From Streptomyces filipinensis (lineage in GTDB: Bacteria; Actinomycetota; Actinomycetes; Streptomycetales; Streptomycetaceae), in the NCBI RefSeq assembly GCF_014649495.1, contig NZ_BMTD01000017.1, positions 62,001-126,000 on the forward strand: a DNA stretch of 64,000 nt, read 5' to 3'. The first letter of the stretch is position 1. Every line of letters begins with the position of its first letter. Positions 34,955 to 42,734 of the stretch are shown here, piece after piece. The position numbers and the translations under genes were made by a program. The notes below the pieces were generated by a model, which saw nothing but the letters and a program-made list of their open reading frames with translations, was not told the origin of the DNA and searched no databases.

Positions 34955-37135
34955 ATGCACCAGCAGCCGACTCCGCCCTCCCCCGTCGATGACGAACGCC
35001 CGCCCTGGGCCCGGCGCGACTGGTTCCCGCCGGACGGTGCCGCCACGGCACGGCAGACCGTCGCCCGGCCCTCGCCGAGGAACCCCGGGCCGAACGGCTC
35101 GGCGGGCCACGGAAGGCCACCGGTCCCGGACCGGGGCCGCCGGACCACCGCGGCCCCGTCGGTGCGCACACCGCAGGACAGCCGTCCGGCCCCCGAGCTG
35201 CCGCCGACGCACACCGCCTTGATCTGTGTCGCCCTGCCCGGTCTCGCCATCTCCGGTGAGGGACAGCTGACCGGCCGGGGACTGGACGGGTTCTACCGAG
35301 GTGGCAGGCGCCTGCTCTCACGGTGTCAGGTCCGCGTGGCCGGCCGCGAACCGCTGGCCGTACAGGCCAGGATGACCGGCGCCGACAGTGCCCGTTTCGT
35401 GGGCACACTGCACGCTTCTCCGTCGGCGGGCCCCGATCCGGATGTCCTGGTCGAGCGGATCCGCCGTGCCGACGGAACCGAACGGATCATCCTCCGCAAC
35501 GCGGCCGCGCGACCGCTCAGGCTGCCCGTCGAGGTCGCCCTCGGCACGGACCTCGCCGAACTCGGCACCATCGCCTCGGGCCGGGCAGGGCCCGAACTTC
35601 CGGCGACCGTCCACGACTCGGGCCTGCGCTGGGCCACGGCCGGAGCCGCCGCCTCCGTCACCGCGGACCCGCCGCCCGCCGACGCCCTCGCCTCGGCCGG
35701 ACTGCTGCGCTGGGAACTGGAAGTGCCCGCGGGCGGCACGGCGGCGGTGGAGCTCCGGGTGCGGCTCGACGGCGCCGGCCCGCTGCGGGCGGCGGGGCAG
35801 GCCACGACCAGTCCGTTCGCTCCCGCCAGAGCGGCCGGCGACGACTCCCGGGTGGCCCCGCTGCTGCACGCGGCGGTGGCCGACCTCCAGGCCCTGCTCC
35901 TGCGCGACCCCGCCCACCCCGCCGACACCCACCTCGCGGCGGGCGCGCCCTGGCGCTGCGGCATGGCCCCCGCCGACGCACTGGCGGCGGCCCGCATGAC
36001 ACTGCCGCTCGGCACCCGGCTCGCCGCGGGCACACTGCGCACCCTGGCCCGCACCCAGCTTCCGGACCGCAGCCCACGGCCCGGCATGATCCCCGGACCA
36101 CGACGCGACGCCGGCCCACTCCTGCCGCCCGGATGCACGGGCACGGAGGCCACCCTGCTCTTCCCCGTCCTGCTCGCCGAGGCCCGCCGCTGGGGCCTGC
36201 CGGAGCAGGAGACGACAGAGCTGCTGCCCACGGCGGAACGCTGTCTCACCTGGCTGCGCAGTACCGCGGGCGACGGCCCCTACCTCCACGACCCGCAACC
36301 CGGAGGTCCGGCCCGCTGCGAGACACAGGCCCACGCGTATCGGGCCGCCCTGCTCGGCGCCGATCTCCTGGACGCGTACGACCGTCCCGGTGCCGACGAC
36401 TTACGGCAGTGGGCCCAGGCCCTGCAGACGGCCTTCCGGGCCGACTTCTGGGTCGCGGACCGCGGCGGCGGACGCCCCGCCGCGGCCCTGGCACCCGACG
36501 GCCGTCCTGTGCCGCACCTCGGCTCCACCGCCGTCCACCTCCTCGACACCGGCCTGCTCGGCTCCGGCCGGCTCGCCCCGGGCCTGCTGGACGCCGTGCA
36601 GACGGAACAGCTCGCCCGGCTGCTCGGAACCCCCGCCATGGACGCGGGCTGGGGGTTGCGCGGCCTCGGCGCCAAGGAGGCGGGACACAACCCGTTCGGT
36701 CACCGGACCGGAGCCGTCCGGGTGCACGACACCGCACTCGCCGTCGCCGGACTGGCCGCCGCCGGCTATGAGAAGGAATCCGCCGGCCTGCTGAGAGGGC
36801 TGCTGGAAGCGGCGGAACACTTCGGTCACCGGCTGCCGGAGATGTTCGGCGGAGAGCAGCGATCTGGCGGGAGCGCTCCCCTTCCGCACCCCGCGGCCTG
36901 CCGGCCGGCGGCCACCGCGGCGGCCTCCGTGATCATGATGCTCACCTCGCTCGCGGGCATCCGCCCGGACGCCCCCGCCCGCACAATCACCCTGAGCCCC
37001 GTGCGGAGCGCGCCGCTCGGCGAACTCGGTCTGACGGGGCTGCGCGTCGCCGGTGCGCCGTTCGCCGTGCGGGTCAGCCGGCTGGGGCTCGCCATGGTCG
37101 AGGAGGCGGCGGACGGCCTGCAACTGGGAGTGTGA
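34955..37135 (+). CDS. glycogen debranching-like protein (GDE N-terminal plus six-hairpin glycosidase), with one TTA codon
   Basis: 726 residues from ATG 34955, preceded by GAGGAAG. After 90 Pro/Arg-rich residues comes a GDE N-terminal beta-sandwich: LPGLAISGEGQLTGRGLDGFYRGGRRLLSRCQV. An (alpha/alpha)6 toroid like amylo-alpha-1,6-glucosidase follows (YLHDPQPGGPARCETQAHAYRAALLGADLLDAY, HLGSTAVHLLDTGLLGSGR, WGLRGLGAKEAGHNPFGHRTGAVRVHDTALAVAGLAAAGYE, LPEMFGG). It would act on alpha-glucans, perhaps glycogen or trehalose-linked stores. The frame contains TTA at 36401-36403 (Leu in GADDLRQWAQ), the only TTA codon I find in any called gene. In Streptomyces that makes translation depend on bldA tRNA. 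Confidence 0.85.
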   Translation: MHQQPTPPSPVDDERPPWARRDWFPPDGAATARQTVARPSPRNPGPNGSAGHGRPPVPDRGRRTTAAPSVRTPQDSRPAPELPPTHTALICVALPGLAISGEGQLTGRGLDGFYRGGRRLLSRCQVRVAGREPLAVQARMTGADSARFVGTLHASPSAGPDPDVLVERIRRADGTERIILRNAAARPLRLPVEVALGTDLAELGTIASGRAGPELPATVHDSGLRWATAGAAASVTADPPPADALASAGLLRWELEVPAGGTAAVELRVRLDGAGPLRAAGQATTSPFAPARAAGDDSRVAPLLHAAVADLQALLLRDPAHPADTHLAAGAPWRCGMAPADALAAARMTLPLGTRLAAGTLRTLARTQLPDRSPRPGMIPGPRRDAGPLLPPGCTGTEATLLFPVLLAEARRWGLPEQETTELLPTAERCLTWLRSTAGDGPYLHDPQPGGPARCETQAHAYRAALLGADLLDAYDRPGADDLRQWAQALQTAFRADFWVADRGGGRPAAALAPDGRPVPHLGSTAVHLLDTGLLGSGRLAPGLLDAVQTEQLARLLGTPAMDAGWGLRGLGAKEAGHNPFGHRTGAVRVHDTALAVAGLAAAGYEKESAGLLRGLLEAAEHFGHRLPEMFGGEQRSGGSAPLPHPAACRPAATAAASVIMMLTSLAGIRPDAPARTITLSPVRSAPLGELGLTGLRVAGAPFAVRVSRLGLAMVEEAADGLQLGV

Positions 37136-37236
37136 CCTCGTATGACGCGAGGGGGACGGGGATGGGAGCCGGCCCCGTGGCCCGCACCGGTACGAAGTGG
37201 AACCACGATCGATGCGGTCGGCGAGGGGAGTGTTTA

Positions 37237-37258
37237 TCGTCAGGAAGACGACTATGAT
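37237..37258 (+). promoter_or_regulatory. dyad TCGTC-N5-GACGA and -10-like TATGAT at the Nudix regulator gene
   Basis: The perfect 5-5-5 inverted repeat at 37237-37251 abuts TATGAT at 37253-37258, which ends 6 nt before ATG 37265. The arrangement suggests a leaderless promoter whose core is covered by an operator, possibly for the encoded regulator itself. Confidence 0.5.
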
Positions 37259-37264
37259 CGCCGC

Positions 37265-38023
37265 ATGCCCTACGACCCGTCAGCCTTCCCGCCCTTCGCC
37301 GTCACCGTGGACCTGGTCGTGCTGACCGTGCGCCGCCATGCCCTGTGCGCGCTGGCGGTCCGCAGGGGCGAGCCGCCGTTCCAGGGGCGCTGGGCGCTGC
37401 CCGGCGGTTTCGTACGGGCCGACGAGGACCTCTCCCAGGCAGCGGCGCGCGAGCTCGCCGAGGAGACCGGGCTGTGTGCACACGGCCCCGCGGCCCCGGC
37501 CCAGGACAACGGCGCCCACCTCGAACAACTCGCCACCTATGGCGACCCCGAAAGGGATCCGCGGATGCGCGTGGTGAGCGTCGCGCACCTCGCGCTCGCG
37601 CCCGACCTGCCGGCGCCGCGGGCGGGAGGCGATGCCAGCAACGCCCGCTGGGCGCCCGTCGAGGAACTGCTCCAGCAGGGCGGTTACGGCCGCGACGGCG
37701 AGCCCATGGCACCGCTCGCCTTCGACCACGCCCAGATCCTCGCCGACGGGGTGGAGCGGGCCCGGTCCAAGATCGAGTACTCATCGCTGGCCACCGCGTT
37801 CTGCCCGAGCGAGTTCACCGTCGGCGAGCTGCGCAGGGTGTACGAGGCGGTGTGGGGGGTGGCGCTCGATCCGCGCAACTTCCACCGCAAGGTCACCGGG
37901 ACCCCCGGATTCCTCGTCCCCACCGGAGGTACGACCACGCGCCAGGGGGGACGGCCGGCCCAGCTCTTCAGGGCCGGCGGCGCCACCCTGCTCAATCCGC
38001 CGATGCTGCGTCCCGAGGTCTGA
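37265..38023 (+). CDS. Nudix domain-winged helix protein (NrtR-like regulator)
   Basis: 252 residues from ATG 37265. The first 150 residues are a Nudix domain, with the box GGFVRADEDLSQAAARELAEETGL matching G-x5-E-x7-REUxEExGU completely. A winged-helix C-terminus follows (FCPSEFTVGELRRVYEAVWGVALDPRNFHRKVTG), which is the NrtR/Nudix-regulator architecture. NrtR proteins bind ADP-ribose and repress NAD-biosynthesis or sugar genes; most have decayed Nudix boxes, so the intact one here may keep hydrolase activity. No NAD genes are adjacent, and the physiological ligand is unclear. Confidence 0.88.
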   Translation: MPYDPSAFPPFAVTVDLVVLTVRRHALCALAVRRGEPPFQGRWALPGGFVRADEDLSQAAARELAEETGLCAHGPAAPAQDNGAHLEQLATYGDPERDPRMRVVSVAHLALAPDLPAPRAGGDASNARWAPVEELLQQGGYGRDGEPMAPLAFDHAQILADGVERARSKIEYSSLATAFCPSEFTVGELRRVYEAVWGVALDPRNFHRKVTGTPGFLVPTGGTTTRQGGRPAQLFRAGGATLLNPPMLRPEV

Positions 38024-38187
38024 GGCGTACGGGTTCGCGGGCCGCCCGGACCGCCCGGCGTGCCGACCGCACATGCCGAGCCCGGCTCCGTCGAACGGCG
38101 GACGCCAAGCGGGTCGACTCGCATTGCATGCATTAGCAGATCGGGTTATACCCGAAAAACCGGACATTACGCGCTATCTTGCTGCAG

Positions 38188-41100
38188 GTGATCCATGCCT
38201 TCGGACTGACCAGCAATCCCCGCAAGGCGCACCCGCCCGCCGTCGACGACGTCTCCTTCGAAGCACGCGCGGGAGATGTCACGGTGCTCCTCGGAGGTGC
38301 CGGCGCGGGCAAGACGACGGCGCTCAGACTGATGCTCGAGCTTCAACAGGGGCGCGGCATCACCTACTTCAAGGGGCGGCCCCTGCACCGGATCGCCCAT
38401 CCGGCACGGGAAGTCGGTGTGCTCCTCGGCGACGTACCGGGGCATCCGGCCCGCTCGGTCCGCGGCCATCTGCGCATGTTGTGCGCGGCTTCGGGAGTAC
38501 CCGCGCGACGGGCCGACGAGGTTCTCGAAGCGGTGGGCCTCGTCAGCCTCCGCGAGGAGCGGCTCGGCACGCTCTCACGCGGAATGGACCGCAGACTCGG
38601 CCTGGCCTGTGCCCTGCTGCCCGACCCGCACACGCTCGTCCTGGACGAACCCGCCGACGGACTCTCGGCCCGTGAGGCGCAGTGGCTGCACGGCATGCTG
38701 CGGGCCCATGCCGACCAGGGCGGCACGGTGCTCTACAGCTCCGCCGATCCCAAGGAGGCTGCACGCACGGCCGACCGGGTCGTCACCCTGGACCGCGGCA
38801 GACTCGTGGCCGACCAGGAGGCGCGGGAGTTCGCCCGTACCCGGCTGCGTCCGCGCGTGGCGGTCCGCAGCCCGCACGCGGCGCGTCTCGCGGCTCTGCT
38901 CACCAAGGAGGCCCGCACCACCCGCCGCTCTGTCGAAGTCGTGCACGAGGGCGGCAATCGTCTCTCGGTGTACGGCTCCACGACCGCCGACATCGGCGAC
39001 GCGGCCTTCCGTCATGGCATCCTCATCCACCAACTGGCCGACGAGGTCGGTGACATGGGGCCGGGTGCCGGTGCCGGACCCGTCGTCCTCTCGTCGGGGG
39101 ACGCGGGTGTGGTGGCGTCGAAGGGGCCGGCGGCAGACGGGGGCGACGCCGGCTCGTCGCCGGCGGAGCCCGGGCCGCCCGTCGGCGGTTCGGTGGCGGG
39201 GGAGCCGGGTGCCTCGTGGGCCGGCGGCGGGCCGGGCGCCGGTGCCGGACCCGTCGTCCCCTCGTCGGCGGATGCGGGCGTGGTGGCGTCGAAGGAGCCG
39301 GCGGCAGACAGGGGCGACGCCGGCTCGTCGTCGGTGGCGCGTGGGGCGACCGTCCGCGGCTTGCTGATGCCCGAGAGGGCCGTGCCCGGCTTGCCGACGG
39401 TGAAGTCCGGCGCCTCGTGGGTCGGCGTGGCCGCGTCGCTGTCGGGCCCTGTGGCGCCTGCGTGGTCGGTGGCGGAGCCGGATGCGCCGCCGCTCGGCTC
39501 GTCCGAGGCGGAGCCGGACGTCGAAGCATCAGGCCTCTTGCCGGGAGAGCCGGGCGCCCCGCCGCCGGATACCTCCGCGCGGGACCGGAGCGCCATGCCG
39601 TTCGGCTTCTCGGTGGGGAACCGCGAGAACGCCCCATCGGACACCTCGCCGCCGCAGGGGGGTACGCCCAGCGGCTCCCGGCGGGAAGAACCGTCGGCGG
39701 GGGAGGAATCGCCCTCGGGGCACGGCGAGCGGGCTCCCGGCGCCGAGGCGGCGTCGCTCGGAGAGGGTTCCCGCCTCTCCTCGGGTGAAGGGCCGTCGGC
39801 GCGGGAGTCGGCGCAGGCCGCCGACGGTGAGGTGCCGTCGCACGCAGAGGCGCCCGGTACTCGCCCGGGTACCGAGCAGACCGAGACCACTCGTCCGGTG
39901 TCGACCGAAGGCGCTTCGCCTGCCGGCACCGGCACGGAAACCGGCAGATCGGCGCACGCCGGCGCCGAGCCGGACGGCATGGAGATGCCTGCCGGGGCGG
40001 GGACGCCCGACGGAACGGACGGCACCCACCGCGTGGAGGCGCGCGAAGGCGTGGGCGGGTCGCTCGGAGAGAACGCGCCCGGTGGCGTCGCGTCCGGCGA
40101 AGACGCGGGCGACGGTCACGACGCCCCTGACGGCCACGACGCGCCCCCCGGGGAGGACGCTCCGGACGGAGGTGGAGCCGGAGACGTCCCCGCCGAGGTG
40201 CTGGCGGGAGCCCGCGGCGCGCGGACCGTCGAAGCCGCGAGCACGGCGCGCGCCGCGCGCGACGCGGTCTCGGCGGCCCGGGGGCCGCAGACCGGCCTCA
40301 CGAACGCCCTGGCAGGCCGTATCCCCGCCCTCCGCATCCCCGCCCTCCGCATCCGGCTCCCCGGCGCCAGGAATCCCTGCAGCCGTCAGCCGGACTCCCC
40401 GCAGAGGTCCCGTCCTGCCGGTGCCAGTGGCCTCGACACCCTGCCCCCGCTCCCACCCCCCATCACCGTGCGTCCCGCCCCCAGCCCCCTGCGTCCCCTG
40501 CGCTACGAGCTCCGGCGCGCGACCGGGATCGGCGTCGGCTTCGTCACCTGCGGCGCCGTACTGGTGGTGTCCGCGCTCACCGCCGTACTGCTGGGCAGGC
40601 TCGGCCACACCCCGCAGGCGCGACTGTTCGCCGCGTGGCCGCGGCAGCTGCCGCTGCCGCCCGCCGCGCTCGCGGCAGGACTGCTCGGTGCGCTGGCCTT
40701 CGGGGACGAGTTCCGCCACCCCGCCCTCGCGGCGGACCGCGGCACCGTGCCCCGCCGGCTGGGGCTGCTCACCGCGAAACTGCTCGTCTCCGGAGCCACC
40801 GCGGTGCTGCTGGCCTTCCTCACCATGGGCTGCGACGCCGAAGCGCTCTACATCGTCTACGGACGGGAGCTGACACAAGTTCCCGCCGACTGGCTTTCGC
40901 TGAGCGCCAGTTGGTTCGGCCTGGTCGTCGGCTGTGCCTGGGCCGGTGTCCTGGCGGCCGGTGTGTTCCGGTCCACCACGGGTGGCCTGGCGGCCGTACT
41001 GGCCGTGCCCGTTGTCGTCGTTCCCCTCGTGGACAAGGTGACGCAGGGGTCGGCCCTGCGCACGGCTGCCGGGTTCCCGGTGCGGATGCGGGAGGTCTAC

Positions 41101-41247
41101 CTGCTGCAGTGGCCGTTCGGAGGTGAACGCTACCTGCTCGGACTGGTACGCGTGCTCGCCCAACCCGTGGGCGGAGCCCTGGCGTTGTCACTGTCGGCAC
41201 TGCTGTGCGCGTATCTGTTCACGACGCTGCGCGCCCGGTTCCAGTGA
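38188..41247 (+). CDS. ABC protein with fused ATPase, long low-complexity linker and membrane domain
   Basis: 1019 residues from GTG 38188; the upstream TTG 38179 would add three residues. Residues 1-220 are an ABC ATPase: Walker A GGAGAGKTT, signature LSRGMDRRLGLA (degenerate) and Walker B LVLDEPADGL. A DUF4162-like extension reaches about 290. About 430 residues of Gly/Ala/Pro/Ser/Glu-rich linker follow, including a 171-bp-period duplication. The last 250 residues carry about six membrane helices (VGFVTCGAVLVVSALTAVLLG, LPPAALAAGLLGALAFGDEF, LLTAKLLVSGATAVLLAFL and others) like ABC-2 permeases. TATCTT at 38175-38180 suggests a leaderless start. It immediately precedes whiH. Confidence 0.85.
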   Translation: MIHAFGLTSNPRKAHPPAVDDVSFEARAGDVTVLLGGAGAGKTTALRLMLELQQGRGITYFKGRPLHRIAHPAREVGVLLGDVPGHPARSVRGHLRMLCAASGVPARRADEVLEAVGLVSLREERLGTLSRGMDRRLGLACALLPDPHTLVLDEPADGLSAREAQWLHGMLRAHADQGGTVLYSSADPKEAARTADRVVTLDRGRLVADQEAREFARTRLRPRVAVRSPHAARLAALLTKEARTTRRSVEVVHEGGNRLSVYGSTTADIGDAAFRHGILIHQLADEVGDMGPGAGAGPVVLSSGDAGVVASKGPAADGGDAGSSPAEPGPPVGGSVAGEPGASWAGGGPGAGAGPVVPSSADAGVVASKEPAADRGDAGSSSVARGATVRGLLMPERAVPGLPTVKSGASWVGVAASLSGPVAPAWSVAEPDAPPLGSSEAEPDVEASGLLPGEPGAPPPDTSARDRSAMPFGFSVGNRENAPSDTSPPQGGTPSGSRREEPSAGEESPSGHGERAPGAEAASLGEGSRLSSGEGPSARESAQAADGEVPSHAEAPGTRPGTEQTETTRPVSTEGASPAGTGTETGRSAHAGAEPDGMEMPAGAGTPDGTDGTHRVEAREGVGGSLGENAPGGVASGEDAGDGHDAPDGHDAPPGEDAPDGGGAGDVPAEVLAGARGARTVEAASTARAARDAVSAARGPQTGLTNALAGRIPALRIPALRIRLPGARNPCSRQPDSPQRSRPAGASGLDTLPPLPPPITVRPAPSPLRPLRYELRRATGIGVGFVTCGAVLVVSALTAVLLGRLGHTPQARLFAAWPRQLPLPPAALAAGLLGALAFGDEFRHPALAADRGTVPRRLGLLTAKLLVSGATAVLLAFLTMGCDAEALYIVYGRELTQVPADWLSLSASWFGLVVGCAWAGVLAAGVFRSTTGGLAAVLAVPVVVVPLVDKVTQGSALRTAAGFPVRMREVYLLQWPFGGERYLLGLVRVLAQPVGGALALSLSALLCAYLFTTLRARFQ
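39061..39331 (+). repeat. two near-identical ~100-bp copies inside the ABC linker
   Basis: Copies start at 39061 and 39232 (period 171 bp). Both encode the phrase GAGAGPVV, then DAGVVASK, then DAGSS with a few substitutions. It is a recent in-frame duplication in a region under weak constraint. Confidence 0.85.
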
Positions 41248-41309
41248 CGAGCATGCGCACACATCCGGTCCCGGCATGTGCACAACTCCCCGCGGAAAGC
41301 CCATTTCTT

Positions 41310-41317
41310 TCCGATAA
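41310..41317 (+). promoter_or_regulatory. sigma-WhiG-like -10 element upstream of whiH
   Basis: TCCGATAA matches seven of eight bases of GCCGATAA, the -10 of sigma-WhiG/FliA-type promoters. S. coelicolor whiH is a known WhiG target. I find no good TAAA at the expected -35 distance, so the call is tentative. It leaves a leader of about 85 nt. Confidence 0.45.
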
Positions 41318-41409
41318 GGCGTCAATTGCGACGGGGTGAGCGATCACCCTTTCGTGTGCTTTTCACCAAAGACCTCAAGGGAGTTGGAGGCGACGCCGAC
41401 AAAGGATCC

Positions 41410-42297
41410 GTGAGTACCCTTGCGCACACCATGATGACCGCCGCCCGCTCCACCGACTCCGGTCTGGCCGGCCCGGGCGATCTCGACCGCTACCCCTACG
41501 CAGAGTCCCAGGTGGGCGATCGCGTCGCAGCGCCCACCTGGGAAGGTGCGGACCCCGACCTGGGCCGCGTCGGCCGGCGTGCCGCGGGCAGCCGCGGACG
41601 TGGACTGCACGGCCAGCTCGTCCAGCAGCTCGGCCAGATGATCGTCTCCGGCGACCTCGGCGCGGACCGTCCGCTGGTGCCCGAGGAGATCGGCCAGCGC
41701 TTCGAGGTCTCCCGCACCGTCGTCCGCGAGTCGCTCCGTGTCCTCGAAGCCAAGGGCCTGGTCAGCGCCCGCCCGAACGTCGGCACGCGTGTGCGTCCCG
41801 TCAGTGACTGGAATCTGCTCGATCCGGACATCATCGAGTGGCGGGCCTTCGGCCCCCAGCGCGACGACCAGCGCCGCGAGCTGAGCGAGCTGCGCTGGAC
41901 GATCGAGCCGCTCGCCGCCCGCCTCGCCGCCGGGCACGGGCGAGAGGAGGTGCAGCAGCGCCTCTGTGACATGGTCGAGATCATGAGCCATGCCATGGCG
42001 CAGGGCGACGCGCTGACGTACTCGCGCGCCGACGGAGAGTTCCACGGCCTGCTCATCCAGATCGCCGGCAACCGCATGCTGGAGCACCTCTCCGGGATCG
42101 TCTCGGCGGCCCTGCAGGTCTCCGGCGGCCCGGTCACGTCCTGTGACCGGCCGAACGAGGCGTCTCTCGCGCAGCACGCGCGGATCGTCGACGCGCTCGG
42201 CACCGGCGACGGCGCGGCGGCCGAGGCGGCCATGCGTCAACTGCTCACGGTCCACCCCGAGGTCGAGCGCGTGGTGCCCGCCCCGCGCGAGCACTGA
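41410..42297 (+). CDS. whiH: GntR-family sporulation regulator WhiH
   Basis: 295 residues from GTG 41410, set by AAAGGA just upstream. The N-terminal GntR winged helix is GLHGQLVQQLGQMIVSGDLG, PLVPEEIGQRFEVSRTVVRESLRVLEAKGLVSARPNVGTRVRP. The C-terminal FadR-type (FCD) domain is all-helical (RRELSELRWTIEPLAARLAAGHG, ADGEFHGLLIQIAGNRMLEHLSGIVSAAL). WhiH is needed for regular septation of aerial hyphae; the position directly before hrdB is diagnostic. A strong hairpin follows. Confidence 0.95.
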   Translation: MSTLAHTMMTAARSTDSGLAGPGDLDRYPYAESQVGDRVAAPTWEGADPDLGRVGRRAAGSRGRGLHGQLVQQLGQMIVSGDLGADRPLVPEEIGQRFEVSRTVVRESLRVLEAKGLVSARPNVGTRVRPVSDWNLLDPDIIEWRAFGPQRDDQRRELSELRWTIEPLAARLAAGHGREEVQQRLCDMVEIMSHAMAQGDALTYSRADGEFHGLLIQIAGNRMLEHLSGIVSAALQVSGGPVTSCDRPNEASLAQHARIVDALGTGDGAAAEAAMRQLLTVHPEVERVVPAPREH

Positions 42298-42383
42298 CCC
42301 CCGCGGCCAAGGCGGTGCGGTCGCCGGTGCGTGGCGTCCTCGTGGTGCTCGTGGCGGCGCCGGGCTCGGTGCCGGACGTCGCC

Positions 42384-42419
42384 GGACCCCGCCGGACCCT
42401 GTGCGGTCCGGCGGGGTCC
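42384..42419 (+). terminator. terminator of whiH
   Basis: A perfect 15-bp stem (42384-42398 with 42405-42419) with a 6-nt loop. Confidence 0.85.
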
Positions 42420-42734
42420 AGCGGTGCGACGGGCCCGCCGCGGTCCTCCGCGTGGCCGGGCGAGACGCCAAGGCTAAACCTATTTGTCTATTTCTGAATG
42501 CTTTTGATCGCTTACGGGGTGTGACTCGGGCCACGCAGATTGGGCGTAACGCTCGCGGAGACAGCGCGATGACCTAAGAGGTGACAGCCGCGGAGGGAAT
42601 ACGGACGCCATGACAGGCGCTGTGCATCTCCCAGGCCCCCGCCCGCGCCGTCGGCCATCCCCAGGCCGGTGGTCGGCTCCTGTCCGCAGTGGACGGTGCC
42701 GGAAGCCGTTTTCCAACGTTCCGAGAGGTTGTTC
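42420..42734 (+). promoter_or_regulatory. hrdB upstream region
   Basis: An AT-rich stretch at 42476-42515 is unusual for this genome and probably belongs to the main hrdB promoter. GGAAT at 42596-42600 with GCT 18 nt later is a partial sigma-R-type match; S. coelicolor hrdB is known to have a sigma-R-dependent second promoter, and its principal promoter is read by the ECF factor ShbA. GAGAGG at 42723-42728 is the ribosome-binding site. No other gene is seen here. Confidence 0.5.
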
